Shown piece after piece: positions 7,327 through 14,041 of a DNA stretch of 15,259 nucleotides; the first letter of the stretch is position 1, and every line of letters starts with the position of its first letter. The stretch is from positions 1-15,259 of the forward strand of contig MGRY01000200.1 in the NCBI GenBank assembly GCA_001799045.1, in the 5' to 3' direction. The translations under genes were made by a program, and so were the position numbers. The notes beneath the pieces were generated by a model. The model saw nothing but the letters and a program-made list of their open reading frames with translations, was not told the origin of the DNA and ran no database searches. This DNA comes from Deltaproteobacteria bacterium RIFCSPLOWO2_02_56_12 (GTDB lineage Bacteria > Desulfobacterota > Binatia > UBA9968).

Positions 7327-7974
7327 TTAAGAGGATCGCAGCGCCCGTCGGAGCGGCGGGATCTTCCATTTCCCCACTCGGGAGATTCTAAGCCTCTCGG
7401 CGACGATAATAGACTTCAAAGCCTCTAACGCCTTTGGGATCTCGCGGTTCACCACAAAGTAATCATATCGCATGATCGCTCGAATCTCACGTCGGGCATT
7501 TTCCAGCCGCCGCCGGATGCTCTCGCGGCGATCCGTTCCCCTGAGGGCCAGCCTTTTTTCGAGTTCCCGCCACGAAGGCGGGAGGAGGAAGATGGAGACC
7601 GCACGCGGGTACTGTTTTTTAATCTGGCCGGCGCCCTGCACATCGATATCCAAGAGGATATCCCGCCCCTCCTGGATGCTTTGTTTCAGGGGCCGGCGTG
7701 GCGTACCATAAAAGGAGCCGTGAACGCTGGCCCATTCGGCAAACTCGCCGCGCGCCCGCATAGCGGCAAATTCCGTTTTTTCCAAAAACAAATAATGCCG
7801 CCCATGGATTTCTCCCCGTCTTCTTGGGCGGGTGGTGCACGAAACGGAGAGCCTCACCTCGGGAAAAATCTTCAAAATGCCGTTGATCAGGGTCGTTTTG
7901 CCGGCACCCGAGGGAGCGGAGAGAATAAATATCGTGCCTTCACGCTCGGCAACAACTTTGTTCGACTGGATCAT
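7327..7974 (-). CDS. gmk: Guanylate kinase
   Basis: 215 residues. Phosphorylates GMP to GDP with ATP in the cytoplasm. Seen: the P-loop SAPSGAGKTTL (19-29), the GMP-binding stretch SCTTRPRRRGEIHGRHYLF (45-63), GEFAEWASVHGSFYGTP (76-92), the ILLDIDVQGAGQIKK segment (106-120) and the basic lid with R residues around 142-165. The start ATG overlaps the yicC stop as ATGA, so it is translationally coupled. The frame has only the short leader MIQSNKVVAEREG before the first strand, slightly longer than usual. Product GDP/GTP is the substrate for the Rsh encoded directly downstream. Order yicC-gmk-(rpoZ)-spoT/rel is a widespread bacterial arrangement, here without rpoZ. Confidence 0.97.
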   Translation of the reverse strand: MIQSNKVVAEREGTIFILSAPSGAGKTTLINGILKIFPEVRLSVSCTTRPRRRGEIHGRHYLFLEKTEFAAMRARGEFAEWASVHGSFYGTPRRPLKQSIQEGRDILLDIDVQGAGQIKKQYPRAVSIFLLPPSWRELEKRLALRGTDRRESIRRRLENARREIRAIMRYDYFVVNREIPKALEALKSIIVAERLRISRVGKWKIPPLRRALRSS

Positions 7975-8834
7975 TCTAAGTTCTGCGCCTGTTCCCTGAT
8001 CTTTTCTACCCTCTCCTTGCCCGCCAGCACCAAATGGACCACCGATAGTTGCGGCACTTTCGAACTAATGGTGTTGAGCTCCCGCTGGATCTCCTGAAGG
8101 AGAAAGTCCATTTTTTTCCCCACCGGTTCCCGTTCGTTGATGAGACGACCTAATTCTTCCACATGGGTCCTAAGCCGGACTACTTCCTCATGAATATCCC
8201 CTTTAAAGCTCGAGCCGGCTCCCTCGGAGCCCTCCCTCTGAAGTTCGAGAGCGTTGCCCCCCTCTCTCGGAAGCAGAGAGTCCTTCAGCCGCAAGGCAAT
8301 CCTCACCGCCTCCTTTGCCAACCCCGCGCTGACCTTTCGGAGATGGCGGATCTGGGATTGGACATCCGACTTTAGATGCCGTCCCTCACGCTCCCTGGAG
8401 CGCTCCAGATTTTTCAAGGCCGATTCTAAACTCCTCAACACGAGGCCCCGCTCATCCTCCTCTCTCACCTCCACTTCCCGCAGTCGAAAGAGATCGGGGA
8501 GAGTAGCGCAAAGGGAGATATCCAGCTCCCCCTTAAGACCGAATCTCCTCCGGGCTCGCTGCAGCGAGGAAAGATACTGCCTCAATAGGTCTTCATCCAA
8601 CTCGAGCTTCCGACCCTGGCCCTTAACGGGAGAGCGTGTAATAAACAGGTCCACGCGTCCGCGAGAAATTCTTTGGCGAATGGTTTTGCGAATTTCCTCC
8701 TCGATGGAAAGATACTCCCTCGGCACCCTGAGCTGGATATCGAGATGTCGATGGTTCAGGGTGCGCACTTGGACGCCGATTTTGGCCCATCTTCCTTGTC
8801 TCACCGTTTCGCCGTAGCCTGTCATGCTCTTCAT
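7971..8834 (-). CDS. yicC: YicC-family endoribonuclease
   Basis: 287 residues, the normal length. Seen: the N-terminal signature MKSMTGYG and VRTLNHRHLDIQLRVPREY (23-41), then RGRVDLFI (58-65); a long charged helical middle; and the C-terminal DUF1732 region (about 230-287), with FLLQEIQRELNTISSK and the closing IREQAQNLE. The E. coli member has been reported as an endoribonuclease that affects small-RNA turnover; a role here is by family only. Both ends overlap neighbours by ATGA (rfaE1 upstream, gmk downstream), so it is in the middle of a coupled operon. GGGGG lies 6 nt before the ATG. A second ATG three codons in is possible, but MKSMTGYG fits known N-termini. A DUF370/remA gene, sometimes found between yicC and gmk, is absent. 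Confidence 0.94.
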   Translation of the reverse strand: MKSMTGYGETVRQGRWAKIGVQVRTLNHRHLDIQLRVPREYLSIEEEIRKTIRQRISRGRVDLFITRSPVKGQGRKLELDEDLLRQYLSSLQRARRRFGLKGELDISLCATLPDLFRLREVEVREEDERGLVLRSLESALKNLERSREREGRHLKSDVQSQIRHLRKVSAGLAKEAVRIALRLKDSLLPREGGNALELQREGSEGAGSSFKGDIHEEVVRLRTHVEELGRLINEREPVGKKMDFLLQEIQRELNTISSKVPQLSVVHLVLAGKERVEKIREQAQNLE

Positions 8835-9826
8835 TTTTGCCCCCGCACGGCCTTTCTCAGCTTCGCCAACGGCACCGCCACTGTCCCCACCTCATCTCCC
8901 ACGAGACCGGCCGCAAGGTTGGCAATGACCGCAGCCTCTTCATAGGTAGAGCCACTGGCCAGGGCTAAGGAGCAAGCCGCGACAACCGTATCGCCTGCGC
9001 CCGTGACATCGAACATCTCGCGTGGCTCCGTGGAAAAATGCCTGATCTCCCTGCCGGGGCGGAAGAGGCTCATCCCCTCAGGCCCCCGGGTGATGAGCAC
9101 CGCCTTGGCCTGCCACATCTGGAGAAGCCTCCTGCCCGCCTCGCGTAATGAGGCCTCGTCCCGGATTTCTATCCCGGACGCCTGACTGGCCTCCTCCCGG
9201 TTAGGTGTGACCAGGGTTGGATTGCGATAGGCCGAGAAATTCTCCCTTTTCGGATCCGCCACACAGAAACAATGTTTTTCCGCGACGAGGTTGGCTATCA
9301 GCTCTAAAAGCTCGCGATGAATGACCCCCTTGCCATAATCGGAGATGACGATACCGTCGCATCGATCTATCTGCTTTTCCACGAATTGGCGGATTTTTTG
9401 GAGGACGCTACGCCGGATCTCCCCGTGATTCTCCCGATCCAAGCGTACGATCTGTTGATGGCGCGGATGCGCGATGATGCGGCTTTTCTGCGTGGTCTGG
9501 AAATGACTTTCGACAAAAACACCTTTGGTAGAGATTCCGATTGCTTGGAGTCCTTGAAGCAATCGCTTCCCCGTTTCATCGCGCCCCATGACGCCGCAAG
9601 CTGTCACCTTGCCCCCGAGAGTTCGAATGTTGTGGGTCACGTTAGCGGCACCTCCGAGACGATAGCTCTCCGAGATTACCCGCAGCACAGGAACAGGCGC
9701 CTCAGGCGAGATCCGGTCGACATCCCCCCAGATAAACCGATCCAACATTAAATCGCCCACCACCAGGAGATGGCCGCGATGGAACTTGCCTAGGAGCGCC
9801 AAAAGCCTGTTCGTTCTAGACGTCAA
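8831..9826 (-). CDS. rfaE1: D-glycero-beta-D-manno-heptose-7-phosphate kinase
   Basis: 331 residues from the chosen TTG. PfkB/ribokinase-family enzyme that phosphorylates heptose 7-phosphate at C1, the step before RfaE2, in ADP-heptose synthesis. Seen (numbered from TTG): LVVGDLMLDRFIWGDVDRIS (21-40), the LGGAANVTHN sugar-binding loop (57-66), SDYGKG (162-167) and FDVTGAGDTVVAA (272-284) with the anion-hole and catalytic GAGD at 276-279. The frame stays open upstream to an ATG at 9904. The TTG at 9826-9824 is preferred because a GGAGGAGG ribosome site lies 9 nt before it, the product then starts close to the first beta strand as in homologues, and it overlaps the upstream glycosyltransferase by only 11 bp rather than 89. 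It overlaps yicC by ATGA. Confidence 0.92.
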   Translation of the reverse strand: MTSRTNRLLALLGKFHRGHLLVVGDLMLDRFIWGDVDRISPEAPVPVLRVISESYRLGGAANVTHNIRTLGGKVTACGVMGRDETGKRLLQGLQAIGISTKGVFVESHFQTTQKSRIIAHPRHQQIVRLDRENHGEIRRSVLQKIRQFVEKQIDRCDGIVISDYGKGVIHRELLELIANLVAEKHCFCVADPKRENFSAYRNPTLVTPNREEASQASGIEIRDEASLREAGRRLLQMWQAKAVLITRGPEGMSLFRPGREIRHFSTEPREMFDVTGAGDTVVAACSLALASGSTYEEAAVIANLAAGLVGDEVGTVAVPLAKLRKAVRGQK

Positions 9827-10961
9827 CTCGACTACCCTCCTCCTTTGCTCTGTGAAAGCCCCATTCCGGATGCATCTGGAGCAGATCATAATAATAATCC
9901 TCATTCTTCCTTGCCATTTGCTCCATAGTAAATTGCCGCAAGACGCGCTCGCGCCCTTTTTCTCCCAACTGCCGCAACAGACCCTTTTGGGAAATCAATC
10001 GCTCGATAGCCCGGGTCAATGCCTGGGGATTCATCGGAGGGACGAGTAGGCCGGTGGCAGCATCACTCACCAGCTCCGGAATTCCCCCTACCCTTGTCGC
10101 CACCACAGGTTTTCCCGCAGCCATGGCCTCCAGAATAGCAACCCCCAGGCCCTCGTAAACAGAAGGGAGCACGAAGATATCGATGGTCGATAAAAAACCC
10201 GGAATATCCGAGACAAAGCCGATCATTTCCACGTCTTCCCGCAGGCCCAACTCCAGGACGATCTGTTGGAGCCTCTCTCTTTCGGAACCGTCGCCCGCAA
10301 AGCGATATTTCAGCCGATGACCTCGCCGTTTCAGGAGCGCCGCAGCCTCCAATAAAAACCGATGTCCTTTCCTCTCTTCCAGAACCGCAGCTGTCCCGAT
10401 AACCGTCGGGCGCCTGTCGGAGTCCGCCGCCGGCATCTTTTGAAACGGCGCGGGATCAATTCCGCTATGGATGAGACGGATCCTCTCTCGCCGGACACCC
10501 CCCTGCACCAGCAAATCTACGATCTTTTGAGAAATGGCAACTACTCCATCGACCTGCCGGTTGTAAAGATAATCATTATACCAATTTCTCCTTACGGGAT
10601 AGTCCATCCTCCGCGTTACCAGATATCGGATTCCCGGATAAATTCGCCTGAGCCACAGGGAAAGGGCATGGGCCCTCTTGGTATGGAAATGGACGATGTC
10701 ATATCTCTCTTTCCGAATGAGCCGCCTGAGAGAAAAGATTGGTCTGAAATCCAGGTCGTTCCTGACAAAGAGAGGAAAGGTCACAATGCCGATCTTCCGA
10801 GCCTCCTGTAGCAGCAGCCCCCCAGGATGGCCCAGGAGATGGCTTTGATGTCCCTGCCGGCCGAGGTAACTGAGAAGACCTAGAACCTGGCGTTCCCCGC
10901 CGCCCCACTCCCTTTCCGGATCCACATGAAGGATTTTCAGCGCGCGCCGGTTGCTACCCAC
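9816..10961 (-). CDS. Glycosyltransferase family 4 (GT-B fold)
   Basis: 381 residues from the chosen GTG. Transfers a sugar from a nucleotide-sugar donor, retaining type, probably to the LPS core at the inner membrane face. Seen: the N-terminal domain starts with LKILHVDPEREWGGGERQVL (8-27), typical of GT4 acceptor domains. The C-terminal donor domain has GTAAVLEERKGH (189-200), FAGDGSERERL (221-231) and the EX7E motif E270/E278 in VYEGLGVAILEAMAAGKPVV. The frame extends upstream to 11090, but those codons are an intergenic-type repeat read as protein (SPALSLPKGRGRAEG). A GGAGG site 5 nt before the GTG at 10961 supports the shorter start. It overlaps the upstream glycosyltransferase by 8 bp and rfaE1 by 11 bp. 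Exact sugar unknown. Confidence 0.9.
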   Translation of the reverse strand: MGSNRRALKILHVDPEREWGGGERQVLGLLSYLGRQGHQSHLLGHPGGLLLQEARKIGIVTFPLFVRNDLDFRPIFSLRRLIRKERYDIVHFHTKRAHALSLWLRRIYPGIRYLVTRRMDYPVRRNWYNDYLYNRQVDGVVAISQKIVDLLVQGGVRRERIRLIHSGIDPAPFQKMPAADSDRRPTVIGTAAVLEERKGHRFLLEAAALLKRRGHRLKYRFAGDGSERERLQQIVLELGLREDVEMIGFVSDIPGFLSTIDIFVLPSVYEGLGVAILEAMAAGKPVVATRVGGIPELVSDAATGLLVPPMNPQALTRAIERLISQKGLLRQLGEKGRERVLRQFTMEQMARKNEDYYYDLLQMHPEWGFHRAKEEGSRVDV

Positions 10962-11805
10962 CTCTCCCTCCGCTCTGCCCCTTCCCTTCGGTAAACTCAG
11001 GGCGGGACTTCGAGTGAGCCTCAGTCGAACTCTGAGCACCGTCGAACCGCAGCTCACGCTCCCTAAGTTTGGCATATTTAAGGAAAACATAGACTGCCGC
11101 GGTCACGGCAACGAAGAAGCCCGGAAATCCTTCTAGGAAACCTCTCTTCCACAGATAAAAGCGGAAGAAGCGAAAGGCCGGCCGACACAGATTGTCCATC
11201 CAATGCCAACGCCTTCTTTGCCCTCTCAGCTCCCCTGAAGAGACGGTGGTAAAATGGTTGATGCGCCTCAAATGATCGGAAATATTCCGGTAGGAAAAGT
11301 GATGCAAGGGGTGTCTCAGACGGCGAACGCTGCCCTGAATCAGGATCCTCTCGTGCGGGTCGGAACCGCCCCAGGTCGCAAGATCTCGCCGGAAGATTCT
11401 GATGTCGTAATCAGGATACCAACCACCCCGCCACCACCATCTCCCAAGGTAATAAACGAGCCGTGGCACAGAGAAGGCTGCATAGCGATTTCCGAAGCGC
11501 TCGAGGGCGCTCAGGATTTCACCGCGCAACTCCGCGGGAACACGCTCATCGGCATCCACGAGGAACACCCATTCCTTGGTCGCCTGGGAATGCGCAAAGG
11601 CTTTTTGATCCCGGTATCCAGCCCAGGGGCGCTGGAGAACCCGGTTCGTATACTGCCGGCAGATCTCTACGGTACGGTCGGTACTGAAAGAATCCACCAC
11701 GACGATCTCATCGCACCACCCCAGGCTTTCGAGACAGGCCCGGATGTTTTCCTCCTCGTTGAAGCAGACAACGATGGCAGAGATTTCTGGACGAGCCCTA
11801 ACCAT
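10954..11805 (-). CDS. Family-2 glycosyltransferase, WaaE/LgtF-like (LPS core)
   Basis: 283 residues from ATG 11805. GT-A fold inverting transferase, probably adding glucose or a similar hexose to LPS-core heptose. Seen: ISAIVVCFNEEENIRACLES (8-27), WCDEIVVVDSFSTDRTVEI (30-48), LVDADERV with the DxD-type DAD at 84-86, and GGWYPDYDIRIFRRD (127-141), which is characteristic of the WaaE/LgtF group. A C-terminal hydrophobic segment (about 225-245, FPGFFVAVTAAVYVFLKYAK) may contact the membrane. The last 27 or so residues (from about FDGAQSS) are encoded by a palindromic repeat and look foreign. The frame is open to a TTG at 11874 (23 extra residues), but AGGAG just before ATG 11805 and homology starting there favour the shorter form. 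It overlaps the GT4 gene by 8 bp. Confidence 0.88.
   Translation of the reverse strand: MVRARPEISAIVVCFNEEENIRACLESLGWCDEIVVVDSFSTDRTVEICRQYTNRVLQRPWAGYRDQKAFAHSQATKEWVFLVDADERVPAELRGEILSALERFGNRYAAFSVPRLVYYLGRWWWRGGWYPDYDIRIFRRDLATWGGSDPHERILIQGSVRRLRHPLHHFSYRNISDHLRRINHFTTVSSGELRGQRRRWHWMDNLCRPAFRFFRFYLWKRGFLEGFPGFFVAVTAAVYVFLKYAKLRERELRFDGAQSSTEAHSKSRPEFTEGKGQSGGRGG
10979..11050. repeat. Palindromic TCGA/CTCAG repeat element at a gene junction
   Basis: A run of short imperfect palindromes. CCCTTCGGTAAACTCAGGG lies at 10984-11002, with arms beginning CCCT/AGGG. At 11009-11029, TTCGAGTGAG pairs with CTCAGTCGAA at one mismatch. CTCTGAGC followed by GTCGAAC lies at 11030-11047. The composition resembles the dispersed TTCGAC...CTCAGG elements common in environmental bacterial genomes, whose translations appear as odd tails such as LSLPKG or SEVEG. 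Here it codes for the C-terminal tail of the WaaE-like protein and lies just upstream of the GT4 start. Confidence 0.65.
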
Positions 11806-12115
11806 TTCTCCTCGCTCTAAGGCACACATCAGAAGATAGAGGTTGGCAGCGAAAAAATCAAACCGGCTCTTCAACTCCCCCCATCCAGATGTTATATAAA
11901 ATCGTCCGCAAGCTGCGGAAAAAGGGCAAGATGCGGAACCTCAAGGCAATACATGTGCCCCCGGTCCCTCAGTCTTCTTCCCCTCGATCGAATCTCCATC
12001 TAACACTATTAAAGACGTTTGTATTAGCTTCGCGGAACCTTTCCAGAGAAGAGGCCCCAAACTCGTTCGAGAGGATAGGTCTTTAGCTCATACTGAGGTT
12101 ATCTACGTGCCGAGA
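11806..12115. other. 310-bp non-coding gap between two glycosyltransferase genes
   Basis: No credible gene on either strand; the 65-codon plus-strand frame at 11889-12086 has no family likeness and no ribosome site. The gap holds a perfect odd-centred palindrome TCCGCA-AGC-TGCGGA (11905-11919) and an AT-rich TTATATAA stretch (11892-11899) close to the downstream gene on the minus strand. This could be a promoter region for the gene block from the WaaE-like transferase to rsh. No convincing -35/-10 pair was found. If the WaaE-like gene uses its TTG at 11874, the gap shrinks to 241 bp. Confidence 0.4.
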
Positions 12116-13840
12116 TCAGCGATTGGTCACCAGAACGATGTCGTCGACTTTCACTAGCACTTTGGGCACAGTTGCGACCTGCTCAGCCAGACGAGGGAGG
12201 TTCTTCTCTTCGATAAAAACGAGGAGCTTCTCGCCGAACGGTTTCCATAGTTCGGAAAATTCTTCAAAGGTATACAGGACTCGACCATAGCCTGGTGCCG
12301 GTTGAGGTCTTTTTTTTGCGATGTAGGAACTGCCCATAAGTCTGCTCTTTTGTCCTGACCAAACGACCCAAATGGGTCGGTCGATAGAAAGATAGAAGGG
12401 TAAGCTTGAAAGATAGGCATCGTAGATCACGATTTGGTCTTTCGGGCCGATAACCCTCGCAGACTTCTCAGCTAACTCCTTGGAAGAGCGGATCGAGGAT
12501 ATGGAGCCCGTGATCGCGGAAAGAAATAAAAACAAAACACAAAAACCCAGGCAGGAAAAGCAGTACGGACCGTCAAGGTTGGCGCTGAACCTCATCCCTA
12601 TTGCCAGGCAGAGAAAAATGAGACCTAGCAGAAGAATGAGAGTGATATTCCCCTGCAGTATCTGGAGGCCACGAGGAGGTATCCTGAGCTCCTGCGGAAG
12701 CAAGTCTGCCAGATAAAAGCTCAACACCGTGAAAGTAAATAGCGTGCTCAGAGTAAGCCAGGGAAGGGAGAAGACCCAGTTCTTTCTTCTTAACGAGTCC
12801 TCAAAGACCCGGGTTAGGGAACGGCCTGCAAGAATCGAAAGCGGTGGATAAATCACCAAAATATAATGCGGGGCCTTCGAATTGGAGAGAGAGAAAAAGA
12901 GCAGAGGAACAAGCGTCCAGACGATCAAGAACAGGATCTTATCGTCCGATAATTTATTCCATGTTTCCTTGACGATGATTGGAATCAGAAAAGTCCAGGG
13001 AAGGAATCCAACGGCTAGGATCCCCAGGAAGAAATACCAGGGCGCGCCCCGTTCGAAGTGGCTGGTGAAGAATCGAAGGAAATTTTCCTCGAACAGAAAA
13101 TAGCTGAGGTAACCCGGGTTCTTTATTTCCGACCAAGCATATCCTGCTAGGACCAAGATCAAGAAAACAGGAAGGCCAAGGAAAAACTCCCAGTCGCGGA
13201 TAAGAAACCATCTTCTTGAAAGAAATAGATAAATACAAATGACCGCTCCGGGAAGTAGCAAGCCTACGGGCCCCTTCGCGAGAAAGGCGATGCCTGTGGC
13301 TCCCCACATGAGACCGTAAAAAAGCCGTCCGTAAGTGGTTCTTTCCGTGTGACTGCCCCAGTAGAACGAACAGAGGGATAGGGTGATGAAAAAGACAAGG
13401 ACCATTTCTGCAATCACGATCCTGGATAATACAAAATACTCCGTGCTTGTTACCAGGATGAGGCTGCTCCACAAAGCCCCCCAAGGACCCAACAGCGTGC
13501 GGGCAATCAGATAGATCAGCAAACCGCATCCCAGGCCCCCTAAGGCCGAGGGCAATCGAGCCGACCACTCTGAAACGCCGAAGATCTTGAACGAAAGCGC
13601 GGCGGGCCAGTAGAAAAAGACAGGCTTATCCAGGCGTGGAAGAAAGTTATAGTAAGGAGTGGCCCAATCGTTGATTAATAAAATCTCCCGCGCCACCTCG
13701 GCGTTTCTACCTTCGTCAGGCTCGAATAACGCTGGGCCTCCTAGATCGTAAAAAAAGATAAAATAGCACAGAAGGAGGAAAACGAAAACGGACAGTCTGT
13801 TCTCAAAGGGGGTCAAGGATCGCCTCAAGGTGAGAAACAC
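12116..13840 (-). CDS. ArnT/PMT-like membrane glycosyltransferase (GT39/GT83, GT-C fold)
   Basis: 574 residues with about 11-13 hydrophobic spans by eye. Members move a sugar from an undecaprenyl-phosphate carrier to lipid A, LPS or protein on the periplasmic side of the inner membrane. Seen: a first span at about 16-32; the catalytic first loop LFEPDEGRNAEVAREIL (38-54) with D42/E43, matching the D-E motif of ArnT; LDKPVFFYWPAALSFKIFG (70-88); a second family motif LAKGPVGLLLPG after TM5-6; and a soluble C-terminal domain (about 470-574). The GTG start lacks a good ribosome site and is uncertain. The gene is visibly more AT-rich than its neighbours (sampled rows 35-47% GC, against about 57-63% in rfaE1 and MFS rows) and has long gaps on both sides. 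It may be a separately acquired module. The transferred sugar is unknown; no arnBCAD genes are seen. Confidence 0.86.
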   Translation of the reverse strand: MFLTLRRSLTPFENRLSVFVFLLLCYFIFFYDLGGPALFEPDEGRNAEVAREILLINDWATPYYNFLPRLDKPVFFYWPAALSFKIFGVSEWSARLPSALGGLGCGLLIYLIARTLLGPWGALWSSLILVTSTEYFVLSRIVIAEMVLVFFITLSLCSFYWGSHTERTTYGRLFYGLMWGATGIAFLAKGPVGLLLPGAVICIYLFLSRRWFLIRDWEFFLGLPVFLILVLAGYAWSEIKNPGYLSYFLFEENFLRFFTSHFERGAPWYFFLGILAVGFLPWTFLIPIIVKETWNKLSDDKILFLIVWTLVPLLFFSLSNSKAPHYILVIYPPLSILAGRSLTRVFEDSLRRKNWVFSLPWLTLSTLFTFTVLSFYLADLLPQELRIPPRGLQILQGNITLILLLGLIFLCLAIGMRFSANLDGPYCFSCLGFCVLFLFLSAITGSISSIRSSKELAEKSARVIGPKDQIVIYDAYLSSLPFYLSIDRPIWVVWSGQKSRLMGSSYIAKKRPQPAPGYGRVLYTFEEFSELWKPFGEKLLVFIEEKNLPRLAEQVATVPKVLVKVDDIVLVTNR

Positions 13841-13987
13841 TTCAACGTTGGAAAGATCGACGAAATGGGCGACGATCTGCTGCCGGGTTCTTTATATCGC
13901 CGCACGGAAATTGCGCCTGTCCTATGCGAAGCCAGCGGGAAGGTGGATGCTTCGAAAGCTGACAACCTAAGCAACGGTTTGAGTTTT

Positions 13988-14041
13988 TTGAATCGTTCAA
14001 ATCGTTAAAGCGCATTGAACGGGTTGAACGTTTTGAATTTT
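13988..14041. repeat. TTGAA-type repeat with about 9-bp period
   Basis: Six consecutive units begin TTGAATCG, TTCAAATCG, TTAAAGCGCA, TTGAACGGG, TTGAACGTT and TTGAATTTT (8, 9, 10, 9, 9 and 9 bp). The minus-strand glycosyltransferase gene ends inside it: its last residues KFKTFNPFNAL and its TAA stop (14007-14005) are made from the repeat. The remaining part lies in the 164-bp gap before the ArnT-like gene. Apart from this repeat, the gap (13841-14004) shows no gene. Confidence 0.65.

Noticed and set aside
8254..8817. 187-codon plus-strand frame
   Set aside because: It is the complement of yicC, rich in Arg and Ser, with no recognisable domain.
10962..11090. 43-residue N-terminal extension of the GT4 protein
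   Set aside because: These codons are the palindromic repeat and the end of the upstream gene. A better-placed GTG with a GGAGG site lies at 10961.
11254..11820. 188-codon plus-strand frame
   Set aside because: It is antisense to the WaaE-like glycosyltransferase, whose motifs are clear; no ribosome site.
11889..12086. 65-codon plus-strand frame in the intergenic gap
   Set aside because: No ribosome site and no family resemblance; composition fits random non-coding sequence, though a very small unknown gene cannot be fully excluded.
13988..14041. CRISPR array or origin iterons
   Set aside because: Units are only 8-10 bp, degenerate and without spacers, they overlap a gene end, and no cas, dnaA or rep gene is near.
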